Shown here: positions 35,375 to 43,237 of the stretch, piece after piece | Layout: the number at the start of each line of letters is the position of its first letter | Numbering within the stretch: position 1 is the first letter of the stretch | NCBI RefSeq assembly: GCF_014180685.1 | Contig: NZ_JACEHF010000001.1 | Coordinates: 137,976-195,349, forward strand | From: Nocardioides pelophilus | Lineage (GTDB): Bacteria; Actinomycetota; Actinomycetes; Propionibacteriales; Nocardioidaceae | Direction: 5' to 3' | Length of the DNA: 57,374 nucleotides | Made by a program: the position numbers and the translations under genes | Notes under the pieces: generated by a model | Told to the model about the DNA's origin: nothing | What the model saw: only the letters and a program-made list of their open reading frames with translations | Database searches by the model: none

Positions 35375-36879
35375 CAGGCGTCTCCGCTCCGGGTCAGGCT
35401 CATCCCGACGGGGATGGTCGAGGCGGCGAAACCGACGTCCTGGGCCAGGTCGAGCCGCAGGGGCGCAAACCCGGCTCGTCGGATCGAGGCGTCCAGGCGA
35501 CGGCCGAACTCGGTGATCCGCAGCGTCTTGGGGACCGTGACGGTGCACACGGCGTAAGGCCGGACCAGCGCGTTGCCGTGGGCCAGCTTGGCGTCCAGGC
35601 CGCGGGCCTTGTGGGCCTCGTCGCGCTGCTTGGCACGGGTCTTGCGGCCGAGCTTCTCGTTCATCCCCTCAGCCAGATCTGCGGCCCACTCGGCGTTGCC
35701 GGACTGCCGGTCGGCCTTGGACTGGGACACGATCGGGAAGGCGACGACGAACGAGCGTCGCTCACCGGACTCGCTCGGGGTGAGGATCGGCGCCAGGGCG
35801 CCCATCGCCACGCCGCGGGTCGGGAGCTTGATGGTGGCGCTGATCGAGTTCCACGCGTCGTGGCTGTAGTGCCGCACCGTCGCGTCGGCGCCCGAGGGCC
35901 CGGCCAGCGCCCACGGGACGTCGGCGTTCACGCTCGGGTCCTTCTCAAGCATGGCGAGGGCCTCGACGATGCCGGCGCGATCGCCTGGGGCGAACCCGGT
36001 CCGGGACGCCAGGGCGAGCTCCGGGGAGGTGAGCCAGCGGACCGACGTCATCCCCATTGGGCCCCGCAACTGAGCCTCGATCTCGGCCATGAGCAGGTAG
36101 AGCTCGCGGCAGCGGCCCTCGAAGCCTCCGCCGGATTCCTTGGCCGACCGGGCGATCCGGGTCTCCGGGACGACGATTGTCACGAACTGCTCGGTGCGCA
36201 CCGACGCCTGGGTGAGGCCCACCGCGAGGTCGCTGTTGACGATCTCGGACAGCTGGGGGGCGTTGTCGCGGCGGTGCTTGTTGACCCACAGATCGCGCTC
36301 GGCGCCGTCCTCGGGGACGGTGCGGACCATGAACAGGATCTCGTCGATCTTCTCGGTGCGGCCGGCGACGTCGAGCAGCCCGGCCAGCGCCTCGCCGTAA
36401 CGGCTGCGCTCCTCGGTGTCCTTCATGCCGATGCCGGGGTGGACGATCGAGGCGGTGACTGCCCAGGTCTTCGTGGCGTCATCGTGGATCACTCCGACCC
36501 GCTGCAGCTGGGAGCCGTGCGGCGGGCCGTCGTGGATCTTGATGCCCTGCAGCACCCCGGGAAGGTCGGGGGTGTCGAGGTCCTCGGCGCGGCCCTCGGT
36601 GGCCTTGGCACGGAACGAGGTCCAGCCGAGCAGCCCGCCGACGGCGTACATCGTCGAGGCGAACACCCAGCCGGTGGCCGAGCGGCCGCGGACCGGGATG
36701 ACGGTGATGGCCAGCAGGAACAGCCAGACCAGGGCAAACAGGAACGCGGAGAACCACGCTCCGCGGCTGATCGCCCAGAACGCCGGCAGGCTGGCCAGCG
36801 CCAGGAACATCAGCTGGCCTCCGGAGAGGCCGAAGAACCAGCCGATGCGGTCGCGCTGGTAATCGGCGTAGATGGTCAT
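35374..36879 (-). CDS. SCO6880-type protein (VirB3/PrgI plus VirB4 N-terminal-like)
   Basis: A 501-residue protein with two membrane helices near the N-terminus (LMFLALASLPAFWAI and FLFALVWLFLLAITVIP). This matches the SCO6880 family, in which a VirB3/PrgI-like membrane part is joined to a domain related to the N-terminal half of VirB4. The rest is soluble, with GVIHDDATKTWAVTASI and RTEQFVTIVVPETR. It pairs with the VirB4 ATPase that follows without a gap. A bounded statement only: I see no Walker motif in it. Confidence 0.85.
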   Translation of the reverse strand: MTIYADYQRDRIGWFFGLSGGQLMFLALASLPAFWAISRGAWFSAFLFALVWLFLLAITVIPVRGRSATGWVFASTMYAVGGLLGWTSFRAKATEGRAEDLDTPDLPGVLQGIKIHDGPPHGSQLQRVGVIHDDATKTWAVTASIVHPGIGMKDTEERSRYGEALAGLLDVAGRTEKIDEILFMVRTVPEDGAERDLWVNKHRRDNAPQLSEIVNSDLAVGLTQASVRTEQFVTIVVPETRIARSAKESGGGFEGRCRELYLLMAEIEAQLRGPMGMTSVRWLTSPELALASRTGFAPGDRAGIVEALAMLEKDPSVNADVPWALAGPSGADATVRHYSHDAWNSISATIKLPTRGVAMGALAPILTPSESGERRSFVVAFPIVSQSKADRQSGNAEWAADLAEGMNEKLGRKTRAKQRDEAHKARGLDAKLAHGNALVRPYAVCTVTVPKTLRITEFGRRLDASIRRAGFAPLRLDLAQDVGFAASTIPVGMSLTRSGDA

Positions 36880-36944
36880 CGTCGGTTTCGTTCCGGGTCA
36901 CTGCGTGTCGATCGGGGCTGGGGGCAGGTCGTGCGGCGCATTGG

Positions 36945-38972
36945 CTACACCGCCACCGGGGGGATCGCGCCGCCAGCTGCACCGGCTCCGCCGGCACCTC
37001 CGGCCGCTCCCCCGCCGCCGCCTGCGGCCGGGGTCTTGGGCGCTGCTCCGGCACCACCGCCGCCCTGGCCGCCAGAGCCGCCTCCCGAACCACCGGCGGG
37101 TCCGCCGCCGGTGGGCAGGGTCGGCGGGGTGGGCGGGGCAGGCGGGGTCGGCAACGGCGAGTCGGCGTCCCCGCCGTTCTGCGAGCCGGGGTGCGTGCCG
37201 CCGCTCTGGTCGCCCGACTGGCCACCGGACTGGCCGGACTGGCGGCCACCCATGTTGCTGAAGTCGGGTCCGTAGGTGCTCTGCCCGACGCCCGCCTGGT
37301 TGGTCTCGTCCGACATCAGGGACGTAGCCTTCGCGCCGGCGCTGCTGACCATCCCGAGCCCGGCAGCGAACGCCTGTCCGACCGGGCCGAAGCTGCCGAG
37401 GACGCCCTGAGTGGACTTGCTGAACCGATCGCCGGTCGAGGCCTCGGCGCTCTGCTCACCCGACGAACGACCGTTGCCGTCGGTGGTCGATGCGGCCGAC
37501 GAGCCGCCGCCGGCACCGCCACCGCTCAACAGGCCCTGGAGGCCGCCCTGGATGGCCATGCCCTGACGAAACGACGCGCCGCTGGGGGTGCCGGGGTCGA
37601 CGAAGGCCAGAAGCTTGAACAGCGCCAGCGGCGCGACGACGCTGATCAGGATCGTCATGACCGCCGGCAGGGCCGTGCCGAACGCCTTGGCGGTGCCGTC
37701 TGCGAGGTGGGCCGCGACGCCGTTGGCGAACTGCACGCCGATGCCCAGCACCATCACCATCAGCACCGGGGTGAACGCCGCGGCGTGGAACCAGCGCAGC
37801 GACTTCCAGAACCAGGAGCGGGTGAAGTCGGAGACCAAGCCGGCCGCGGAGAGCGGGCCGGTGGCGACCAGGACCAGCAGCGAGGCCGCCCTGGCGAGGT
37901 AGACCAGGATGTGTCCGATCGCGGCCAGCCACAGGAAGATGCCGAGGAAGGCCAACGCGGTGGCCACGCCTGCCTCGGTGATGTCGTCGACGCCGAGGCC
38001 GCCCAGGGGATCCCAGTCGGGCCAGGTCTGCACCTTGAGCAGCGACTTCATCAGCGCTTTGGTGATGGTGCCGCAGGCCGCGACGATCATGACGCAGTAG
38101 CCGAACCAGCAGGCGCAGACCAGGACGAACTGGCCGGCGCCGATGAACGCTCGCGCGAGGCCCTTGCCCTCTCGTTTGAAGGCCGCGGCGCCGAGCTGGA
38201 TCATCGCCAAGATGACCACCAGGGCGAGCGCGAGCCAGAGGGTGAAGGCGTAGACGTCCTTACCGGGTCCGTCGTCGCTCAGGTCGGGGGTCAAGAACAG
38301 CTCGCTGAACGTGAGCACGATGCGCAGCACGAAGAGGCCGGAACTCCAGACCGCGAGCATTGCCGCGGTCCAGGCATCGGCCGCCGCCTTGGCGATGACG
38401 TCGCCGATGGCCTCGAACGGGTTGGGGATGTCACCGAGGCCGGGGATGCCGGCGCCGAAGAGGTCGGCGGGGGTGGGGAGACCGGGGATGCCGGGCACTC
38501 CGGGGATGCCGGGCACTCCCGGGAGACCGCCGCCGAGCCCGTCGCAGACCGCGTCGAGCAGCCCACACCCGCCGACTCCCGGCACCACTCCCCCGACTCC
38601 CTTGGCGCAGTCGGTGAGGCTGGGGTTTTCGAGGCACTCCTGGACACCCTCGACCTGGTTCTCGATCTCGTCCTTGACGCCACCGGCCGCGTCTTTGCCG
38701 CAGTCGACCGGGTCCTCCGCGCACTCGAGGGCGTCGCCGCCGAGGTCGCACAGTTCGTCGGGACCAAGGCAGCCCATCTTGAGGGGGCGGGCCGGCAGCT
38801 GGCTGGTGGTCTCGACCGTTGCGACCTGCGCCGTGCTGGTCGCCGGCTCGGCCGCGTCGGCGGCTGGCGGCTGGATGGTCGTGGCGGCTCCGAGAAGCGT
38901 GGTGAGGACCAGGACCGCCAGGGCGCCGATGCCCAGCCTGGTCACCCGGTGGAAGAGGTCGGCGGTGCTCAC
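36945..38972 (-). CDS. VirB6/TrbL-like channel protein
   Basis: A 675-residue polytopic membrane protein, started at the GTG overlapping the previous stop. After a signal segment (GALAVLVLTTLLGAAT) there is an outer domain rich in cysteines (CLGPDELCDLGGDALECAED) and glycine/proline repeats (GVPGIPGVPGIPGLP). Then come about eight membrane helices (for example LWLALALVVILAMIQLG and GQFVLVCACWFGYCVMIVAA). A very long glycine/serine/proline-rich tail ends the protein. This is the layout of the VirB6/TrbL-like subunits of actinobacterial transfer systems, which form the inner membrane part of the channel. The extra cysteine domain is not seen in classical VirB6. Confidence 0.82.
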   Translation of the reverse strand: MSTADLFHRVTRLGIGALAVLVLTTLLGAATTIQPPAADAAEPATSTAQVATVETTSQLPARPLKMGCLGPDELCDLGGDALECAEDPVDCGKDAAGGVKDEIENQVEGVQECLENPSLTDCAKGVGGVVPGVGGCGLLDAVCDGLGGGLPGVPGIPGVPGIPGLPTPADLFGAGIPGLGDIPNPFEAIGDVIAKAAADAWTAAMLAVWSSGLFVLRIVLTFSELFLTPDLSDDGPGKDVYAFTLWLALALVVILAMIQLGAAAFKREGKGLARAFIGAGQFVLVCACWFGYCVMIVAACGTITKALMKSLLKVQTWPDWDPLGGLGVDDITEAGVATALAFLGIFLWLAAIGHILVYLARAASLLVLVATGPLSAAGLVSDFTRSWFWKSLRWFHAAAFTPVLMVMVLGIGVQFANGVAAHLADGTAKAFGTALPAVMTILISVVAPLALFKLLAFVDPGTPSGASFRQGMAIQGGLQGLLSGGGAGGGSSAASTTDGNGRSSGEQSAEASTGDRFSKSTQGVLGSFGPVGQAFAAGLGMVSSAGAKATSLMSDETNQAGVGQSTYGPDFSNMGGRQSGQSGGQSGDQSGGTHPGSQNGGDADSPLPTPPAPPTPPTLPTGGGPAGGSGGGSGGQGGGGAGAAPKTPAAGGGGGAAGGAGGAGAAGGAIPPVAV

Positions 38973-39766
38973 TGGGGTGCTCCGTTGATCGGGATCCAGC
39001 CGGCCTGCTTGTACTCCGGGGTGCCCGGCGCGACCGCCTTGGGCTGTCCGGTGGAGACCAGGTGCTCGATGTCTGCGGTGCTGCCCTGGACCAGGCGCCA
39101 GTCGCCCACGCCCTCGACCTCGAGCCACCGCATGAGCTGGGTGCCGGCGTAGAGGCCGTCGCTGACCTTGCCGTTGGCGGTGGTGAGGGTGACGTAGCTG
39201 AGCAGGTTCACCGCGTAGTAGCCGGTGTCGAGCTCCTCGAGGGTGTAGGCGATCGGTGTCACGGCGTACGACGCGGGCGGGGGGACGTCCCCCTCCTTCG
39301 GGACGCCGGCCTGCTGGCGGCGCAGCGCGACAGCGTCGCGGGCGCGCTGCTCGAAGACGGCCTTGTCCTCGGGGTTGGCGTACAGGCCGGCGACGGCGGC
39401 CGCCTGGTCGTAGTCGAACCCGACCTGCGCCTTGGCGACTTCGACCTGCAGCGCGACCGCGCCCAGGTCGGTCTGGGGGAACCGGGTCGGGTAGCCGTCG
39501 ACCTGGTCGGCGCCGGTCGGGATCACGACCCCGTCTGCGGGAGCGGTCTCCGGGGCGGCCTGGTCGACCGAGACGTTCTGCCCCTGCTGCCCGGTCTGGC
39601 TCGAGGAGTCCCCGGATGTCTTGTCGGTTCCGCTGTTGTCATCGGTCCGGCCGCGCGCTCCGAGCCAGACGGCGGTCGCCACGAGGACGGCGATCGCCAC
39701 CAGGACCCCCACGCGCAGCAGGGTCGTGCGCGACTCCCCCATCGAGTCGTTGATCCGGTTGCTCAT
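38969..39766 (-). CDS. VirB8-like membrane-anchored transfer protein 1
   Basis: A 265-residue protein with one membrane helix (LLRVGVLVAIAVLVATAVWLG, about 16-35, here cut for length), an extended polar linker and a C-terminal globular domain (LLSYVTLTTANGKVSDGLYA, RWLEVEGVGDWRLV). VirB8-like conjugation proteins share exactly this plan: a single N-terminal helix and a small outer NTF2-like domain. No catalytic motif is seen. Its stop overlaps the start of the channel gene. Two such proteins in one operon suggest a heteromeric complex. Confidence 0.7.
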   Translation of the reverse strand: MSNRINDSMGESRTTLLRVGVLVAIAVLVATAVWLGARGRTDDNSGTDKTSGDSSSQTGQQGQNVSVDQAAPETAPADGVVIPTGADQVDGYPTRFPQTDLGAVALQVEVAKAQVGFDYDQAAAVAGLYANPEDKAVFEQRARDAVALRRQQAGVPKEGDVPPPASYAVTPIAYTLEELDTGYYAVNLLSYVTLTTANGKVSDGLYAGTQLMRWLEVEGVGDWRLVQGSTADIEHLVSTGQPKAVAPGTPEYKQAGWIPINGAPQ

Positions 39767-39767
39767 C

Positions 39768-40643
39768 TCAGTGCTCCCCTTCCGTGTCGCCGGGGTGGGC
39801 GGGTTCGGTGGTGTGGTCGGTTGACCAGGTGCGCCAGCCGGCCTCGTGTGCCAACTGGGTGCCGGGCCAGGTCGCGGGTGCGGGTGCCGGCGGGGCGCCG
39901 GGGGCGACCATCCAGCGGCCGCCGACCCACTGCATGCGCTCGCAGTGCGCGAAGGCGATCTGTCCTTCGGACTTGTACGTGGCGCTGACCTTCATCAGCA
40001 CGCAGACCGTCGCCCAGTCGGGGCCGTCGGCGCCCTTGACCAGCGCGGCGGCCGGCTCCAGGGACACCGAGGCGCTGGGGTCTTTGACTTCGCCCATCCC
40101 GGTGCTGGAGAGGAACGCACGGACGCTGGTGGTGATCCACCAGTCCTCAGCGCGGACCCCGCCGGGCAGCGCCCAGGCGTTGTAGACCTCCTCTGCTGTG
40201 CTCAGGCTCATCGACTGCAGCACCGCGAGGTCGATCTGGACGAGCTGGCCGATCGCGCCCTCCGGGGTCTGCGGGAACCCGGTCATCACGAACGCGGGTC
40301 CGTTGACTCCGGTCCCGGTCGGGATCTTGATCTCCGGCGCCTTGGCACTGGTGGTCTCGGCCGGGAAGGCGGCGCTCTCGGGCACGGTCAGCATCGGCTC
40401 GGCCGCGATCTCATCGCGATGCGCGGCACCGCGGGCCACCGTCGAGCGCTCGGTCTCGCCGGTGGCCACGCCGGTGTTCGCGCTGGCCTCGTCACCGATG
40501 CCGGCGACCGCCAGGTAGACCGCGTACGCGAGGCCGCCGAGCAGGAGCACAGCCACGGCGACGGCGGCGGCCAGGATGCCGAGCAGACGGCGCCGGCTCC
40601 ACTCGCTGGTGCCTTCTGCCTTCTTCGTGGCTGCGCGCCGCAT
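39768..40643 (-). CDS. VirB8-like membrane-anchored transfer protein 2
   Basis: A 291-residue protein whose basic N-terminus (RRAATKKAEG) precedes one membrane helix (LLGILAAAVAVAVLLLGGLA, about 20-39). An exported domain follows with GFPQTPEGAIGQLVQIDLAV, then WITTSVRAFLSSTG and ATYKSEGQIAFAHCERMQWV-GGRW. This resembles the TcpC/VirB8 group of actinobacterial conjugation proteins. The ATG at 40643 overlaps the stop of the small membrane protein upstream. It probably stabilises the channel on the outer side of the membrane. Confidence 0.7.
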   Translation of the reverse strand: MRRAATKKAEGTSEWSRRRLLGILAAAVAVAVLLLGGLAYAVYLAVAGIGDEASANTGVATGETERSTVARGAAHRDEIAAEPMLTVPESAAFPAETTSAKAPEIKIPTGTGVNGPAFVMTGFPQTPEGAIGQLVQIDLAVLQSMSLSTAEEVYNAWALPGGVRAEDWWITTSVRAFLSSTGMGEVKDPSASVSLEPAAALVKGADGPDWATVCVLMKVSATYKSEGQIAFAHCERMQWVGGRWMVAPGAPPAPAPATWPGTQLAHEAGWRTWSTDHTTEPAHPGDTEGEH

Positions 40644-40936
40644 CAGATGCAGCCCTTGCCGAGGATCCCGTTGAGCATCCCGGGCAGCACCAGGTAGGCG
40701 ATCGCGCAGGCGAACACGACCACCACCGAGATCACACCGACCTTGGAGGCGTGCGGCAGTGAGAACACTCGGCCGGCGATGATCGCGCCGATGGCGATGA
40801 TGATGCCGAGACCGAACAGAACGATGACGCCCCACAGCACATAGCTGGTGATCTCGTTGGTGGGGCCGACAGCACCCGGGGGCGCCTTCGGGCAGACAGC
40901 CATCACGTTGGTTGCGGTTGCGGTCATGACGTCCAT
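40643..40936 (-). CDS. Small pilin-like (VirB2/TrbC-like) membrane protein
   Basis: A 97-residue protein with two membrane helices (SYVLWGVIVLFGLGIIIAIG at about 32-51 and VISVVVVFACAIAYLVLPGM at about 69-88) linked by a short basic loop (GRVFSLPHASK). VirB2/TrbC-like subunits have this size and topology, but the usual long signal peptide is not clear here. Started at the ATG at 40936 with AGGGAAG upstream; another ATG occurs at codon 4. The function as a pilin-type channel subunit is an inference from size, topology and position. Confidence 0.65.
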   Translation of the reverse strand: MDVMTATATNVMAVCPKAPPGAVGPTNEITSYVLWGVIVLFGLGIIIAIGAIIAGRVFSLPHASKVGVISVVVVFACAIAYLVLPGMLNGILGKGCI

Positions 40937-40973
40937 GGGTGGACTTCCCTTCTGGGTTGCTGACCCGGACGGG

Positions 40974-41822
40974 TCAGGCGCTTTCGCTGGTGTCGGTGGG
41001 CAGATGTGCGGGCTCGAGCAGCTGACGTGCTGCCGAGACCAGGGGGGCCGGGACGGGTCGGGAATCCAAGCCGTTGACCGCGAGCTCGCGATCCTCGGGG
41101 ATCTCCACGCACCGGTTCGCGTCCAGGGCGCGGCGGACGGCGGGGCCACCGGCGTGCTCGAGGCCGCGCGGCCACTTCTTGCGGCGGGGCCCGCGGACGG
41201 CGAGCGCGATCTGCTCGGGCTGCCAGTAGCCGGCCAGCAGGTCCATCGCGACTCCGGCGCGACGCATCCCGGGGACGGTGGCGGTGGTGACCAGGACGAT
41301 CTGGTCAGCGACGCGGACGGCTTCGGCCAGCCAGCAGTCGGTGGCCAGCACCTGGCCGGCCTCCCAGCCGATGTCGAGAATGGTCAGCTGGGTCTCGTTC
41401 TGTGCCTCGGTGGGCAGCGGGACCTCGTCGACGCCGGCGAGGACCTCGCTGGCGCGCTCGAGCAGGACGTGGTCGCGCTTGCCCTGACGCCAATCGGTCG
41501 GGTGCAGGCCGAGCTCGGCGGTGCTCGCCGCGGCGAGTCCGGAGGCGGTGACCGAGCAGCACTCGATGACTCGGACCGGGGCGGCTGCCGCCAGGCCGGT
41601 GGCCAGGGCGACGGTGCTCGCGCCGACCGCGCCTGCGGACCCGATCACGGCGATGGTGTGTTCGCCGTCGGCCGGTGACCAGTTTTCCTCCGCGGCGGTG
41701 CCGCGGCCGCGGGGACCCTTGCCGGCGCCGGGACCGGTGCGGGACTCGCCGGCGTTCAGTGCCTGCCAGGCGCGCTTGAGCTCGTCGACGCCGACCGGGC
41801 GGCTCGGGGTCTGGGTGCTCAC
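40974..41822 (-). CDS. ParA/CpaE-like NTPase with altered P-loop
   Basis: A 282-residue protein of the MinD/ParA/CpaE class. The P-loop GSAGAVGAST (61-70) has the right spacing, but the lysine before the final S/T is replaced by alanine, so it may not hydrolyse nucleotide normally. A second region ILDIGWEAGQVLATDCWLA and IVLVTTATVPGMRRA correspond to the switch and aspartate motif of the family. The N-terminus is disordered. In pili and transfer operons such proteins position or couple the machinery to the membrane. Confidence 0.7.
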   Translation of the reverse strand: MSTQTPSRPVGVDELKRAWQALNAGESRTGPGAGKGPRGRGTAAEENWSPADGEHTIAVIGSAGAVGASTVALATGLAAAAPVRVIECCSVTASGLAAASTAELGLHPTDWRQGKRDHVLLERASEVLAGVDEVPLPTEAQNETQLTILDIGWEAGQVLATDCWLAEAVRVADQIVLVTTATVPGMRRAGVAMDLLAGYWQPEQIALAVRGPRRKKWPRGLEHAGGPAVRRALDANRCVEIPEDRELAVNGLDSRPVPAPLVSAARQLLEPAHLPTDTSESA

Positions 41823-42037
41823 TGGGCCTCCCCGAGAGTGCCGCGGCGGAACTCGAGCGCGGCGCGGACCTCGGCCGGGGTCAGGGTCGCCAGCTGCGCC
41901 TTCGCGGCCTGGACTTCGTGCAGCTGGGCGACGCAGCCGGTCAGCTGCTCGATCGCCTCGATCTCGCGCCCGGCGATCGCGAACAGCTCGGCGATCTGAT
42001 CCGGCGTACGGGTCTCGCCGTCGTGGGTGCTTGTCAT
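41819..42037 (-). CDS. Small helical protein of 72 residues
   Basis: Started at the ATG at 42037, with GGAGGT nine bases upstream and a 36-bp box 17 bases before it. The sequence is wholly helical (DQIAELFAIAGREIEAIEQL, VAQLHEVQAAKAQLATLTPA). Its stop overlaps the ATG of the ParA-like gene, so the two form a pair. It is probably a partner or regulator of that NTPase; no domain is recognised. Confidence 0.65.
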   Translation of the reverse strand: MTSTHDGETRTPDQIAELFAIAGREIEAIEQLTGCVAQLHEVQAAKAQLATLTPAEVRAALEFRRGTLGEAQ

Positions 42038-42054
42038 GGGCTTCACCACCTCCA

Positions 42055-42090
42055 GTCGCCTATGTGTCGCGGGGTGGCGCGAGCGATCAC
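42055..42090 (-). promoter_or_regulatory. 36-bp box, copy 5 (upstream of small helical gene)
   Basis: Starts GTGATCGC and ends TAGGCGAC (one change from the other copies), 36 bases, oriented toward the gene starting at 42037. It probably drives or represses the downstream transfer operon. Confidence 0.65.
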
Positions 42091-42098
42091 TTCCGGGC

Positions 42099-43052
42099 TT
42101 ATTCGTCATGGCCGAACTTCCTCGGGGCGGCCGCGGCGAGGGCGCGCATGGAGCGAGAGCCGTGGCGACGGACGGTTGCCTCAGAGACCCCGATGCGGGG
42201 CGCGACCCGGCTGGACACCTCGTTGCTGAGCAGGCCGCCGTACCCGCGCGCCAGCCTGCGGGTCTCGACTCGGTCGGCCTCCTCGACCAGGCACAGCAGC
42301 AGGTACCGATCCGCGGGGCTGATGACCTTGTGGTCACAGGCCCACGCGAGCAGCTCCAGGAGCTCCTCGGTGGCCGACGGCTCCTCCTGCTCGGGTCCGG
42401 CGTCGGCGAGGATCTCGGGGCGGTGGAACAGCGCGCCGGCGACCCGCTCGGTCGGCATCTCGGCCGAGTAGCCGGCACCGCCGTCGACGCTCGTCAGGTC
42501 GCCGGCCGAGAAGGACTCGACGAGGGTGGTGTTGGCCCAGGTGCGGTCGGCGCGGGAGACGTAGAAGTAGTCACCGACCTCGCGGAGGACGCCGACGCGG
42601 GTGTTGATCAAGATGTTGGCCGCGACCTTGCGGGTCCGGCGCCACTTGAAGGTGCGGACCTCGATCCACAGCTGCGAGGCCACGAGCTCGTCGACCCGCT
42701 CGACTGCTGACCAGGTGCCGGTCATGACCGGCTGGCTGTCGCGGAAGACCTCGCGTGGCGGGAGGGTGCTCAGCCAGCCGGCGAGCCGGCAGGCGCCGGG
42801 CAGCAGGCACTTCGCCAGAGCGGCCGCAGCGGCGATGTCGTCGCCGCCGTCGGGGGCCGCCAGCATGGCCAGCCCGAGGAGGACCTGGTCGGAGGTTTCG
42901 TGGTCCACCGTCGGTAGCCAGGAGCGGAGGTCGTCGAAGTTGTCGACCACGCCGAGCCGCGGATCGGCCGCCACCCAGGCCGGCCACTTATGGCGGGCCT
43001 GGTCGAGCAGTTCGCTGTTGTCGTCGAGGCCGAGCTGATCGCCCACACTCAT
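42099..43052 (-). CDS. Probable DNA-binding regulator with C-terminal HTH
   Basis: A 317-residue protein with a helical N-terminal half and a C-terminal helix-turn-helix (LLSNEVSSRVAPRIGVSEAT followed by VRRHGSRSMRALA), like the region 4 of sigma-type or plasmid transcription factors. No receiver or ligand domain is recognised. It sits next to the start of the transfer operon and just upstream of a set of GC palindromes, which fits a regulator that controls the element, perhaps through the 36-bp boxes. That link is inference. The insertion sequences lie between it and the cargo. Confidence 0.7.
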   Translation of the reverse strand: MSVGDQLGLDDNSELLDQARHKWPAWVAADPRLGVVDNFDDLRSWLPTVDHETSDQVLLGLAMLAAPDGGDDIAAAAALAKCLLPGACRLAGWLSTLPPREVFRDSQPVMTGTWSAVERVDELVASQLWIEVRTFKWRRTRKVAANILINTRVGVLREVGDYFYVSRADRTWANTTLVESFSAGDLTSVDGGAGYSAEMPTERVAGALFHRPEILADAGPEQEEPSATEELLELLAWACDHKVISPADRYLLLCLVEEADRVETRRLARGYGGLLSNEVSSRVAPRIGVSEATVRRHGSRSMRALAAAAPRKFGHDE

Positions 43053-43102
43053 CGCGCTCGCTCCTTTCGTCCGTGGCTGAGCACGGCAGAAAGGTCGCGA
43101 GC

Positions 43103-43218
43103 GGGCGTCCCCGCATCCGTCCCCCCAATCCCCTGATTTCGAGGGGGGACGCCTGCTCGGCGGGGATACGGTCGTTGCGTTTGCGCAGGTCAGAGAGGGG
43201 GGACGCCCCCGTCCCCCC
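43103..43218. repeat. Cluster of GC palindromes upstream of the HTH gene
   Basis: The promoter side of the regulator gene carries a repeated GGGGGGACG/CGTCCCCCC motif. A palindrome at 43197-43218 (GGGGGGACG, four-base spacer, CGTCCCCCC) is perfect, and further copies (GGCGTCCCC and GGGGGGACGCC) lie at about 43103-43152. These are probable operator sites, possibly autoregulatory. Confidence 0.5.
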
Positions 43219-43222
43219 GAAA

Positions 43223-43237
43223 AATGAAAAAGATCCC
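43223..43237. repeat. 15-bp direct repeat, copy 1 (left flank of IS-A)
   Basis: AATGAAAAAGATCCC, found again between the two insertion sequences and after the second. It fits a target-site duplication of an IS481-type element. Confidence 0.75.

Noticed and set aside
37191..39152. 653-codon plus-strand frame opposite the VirB6-like gene
   Set aside because: Antisense to a protein with membrane helices and a coupled start; no domain is recognised in the plus frame.
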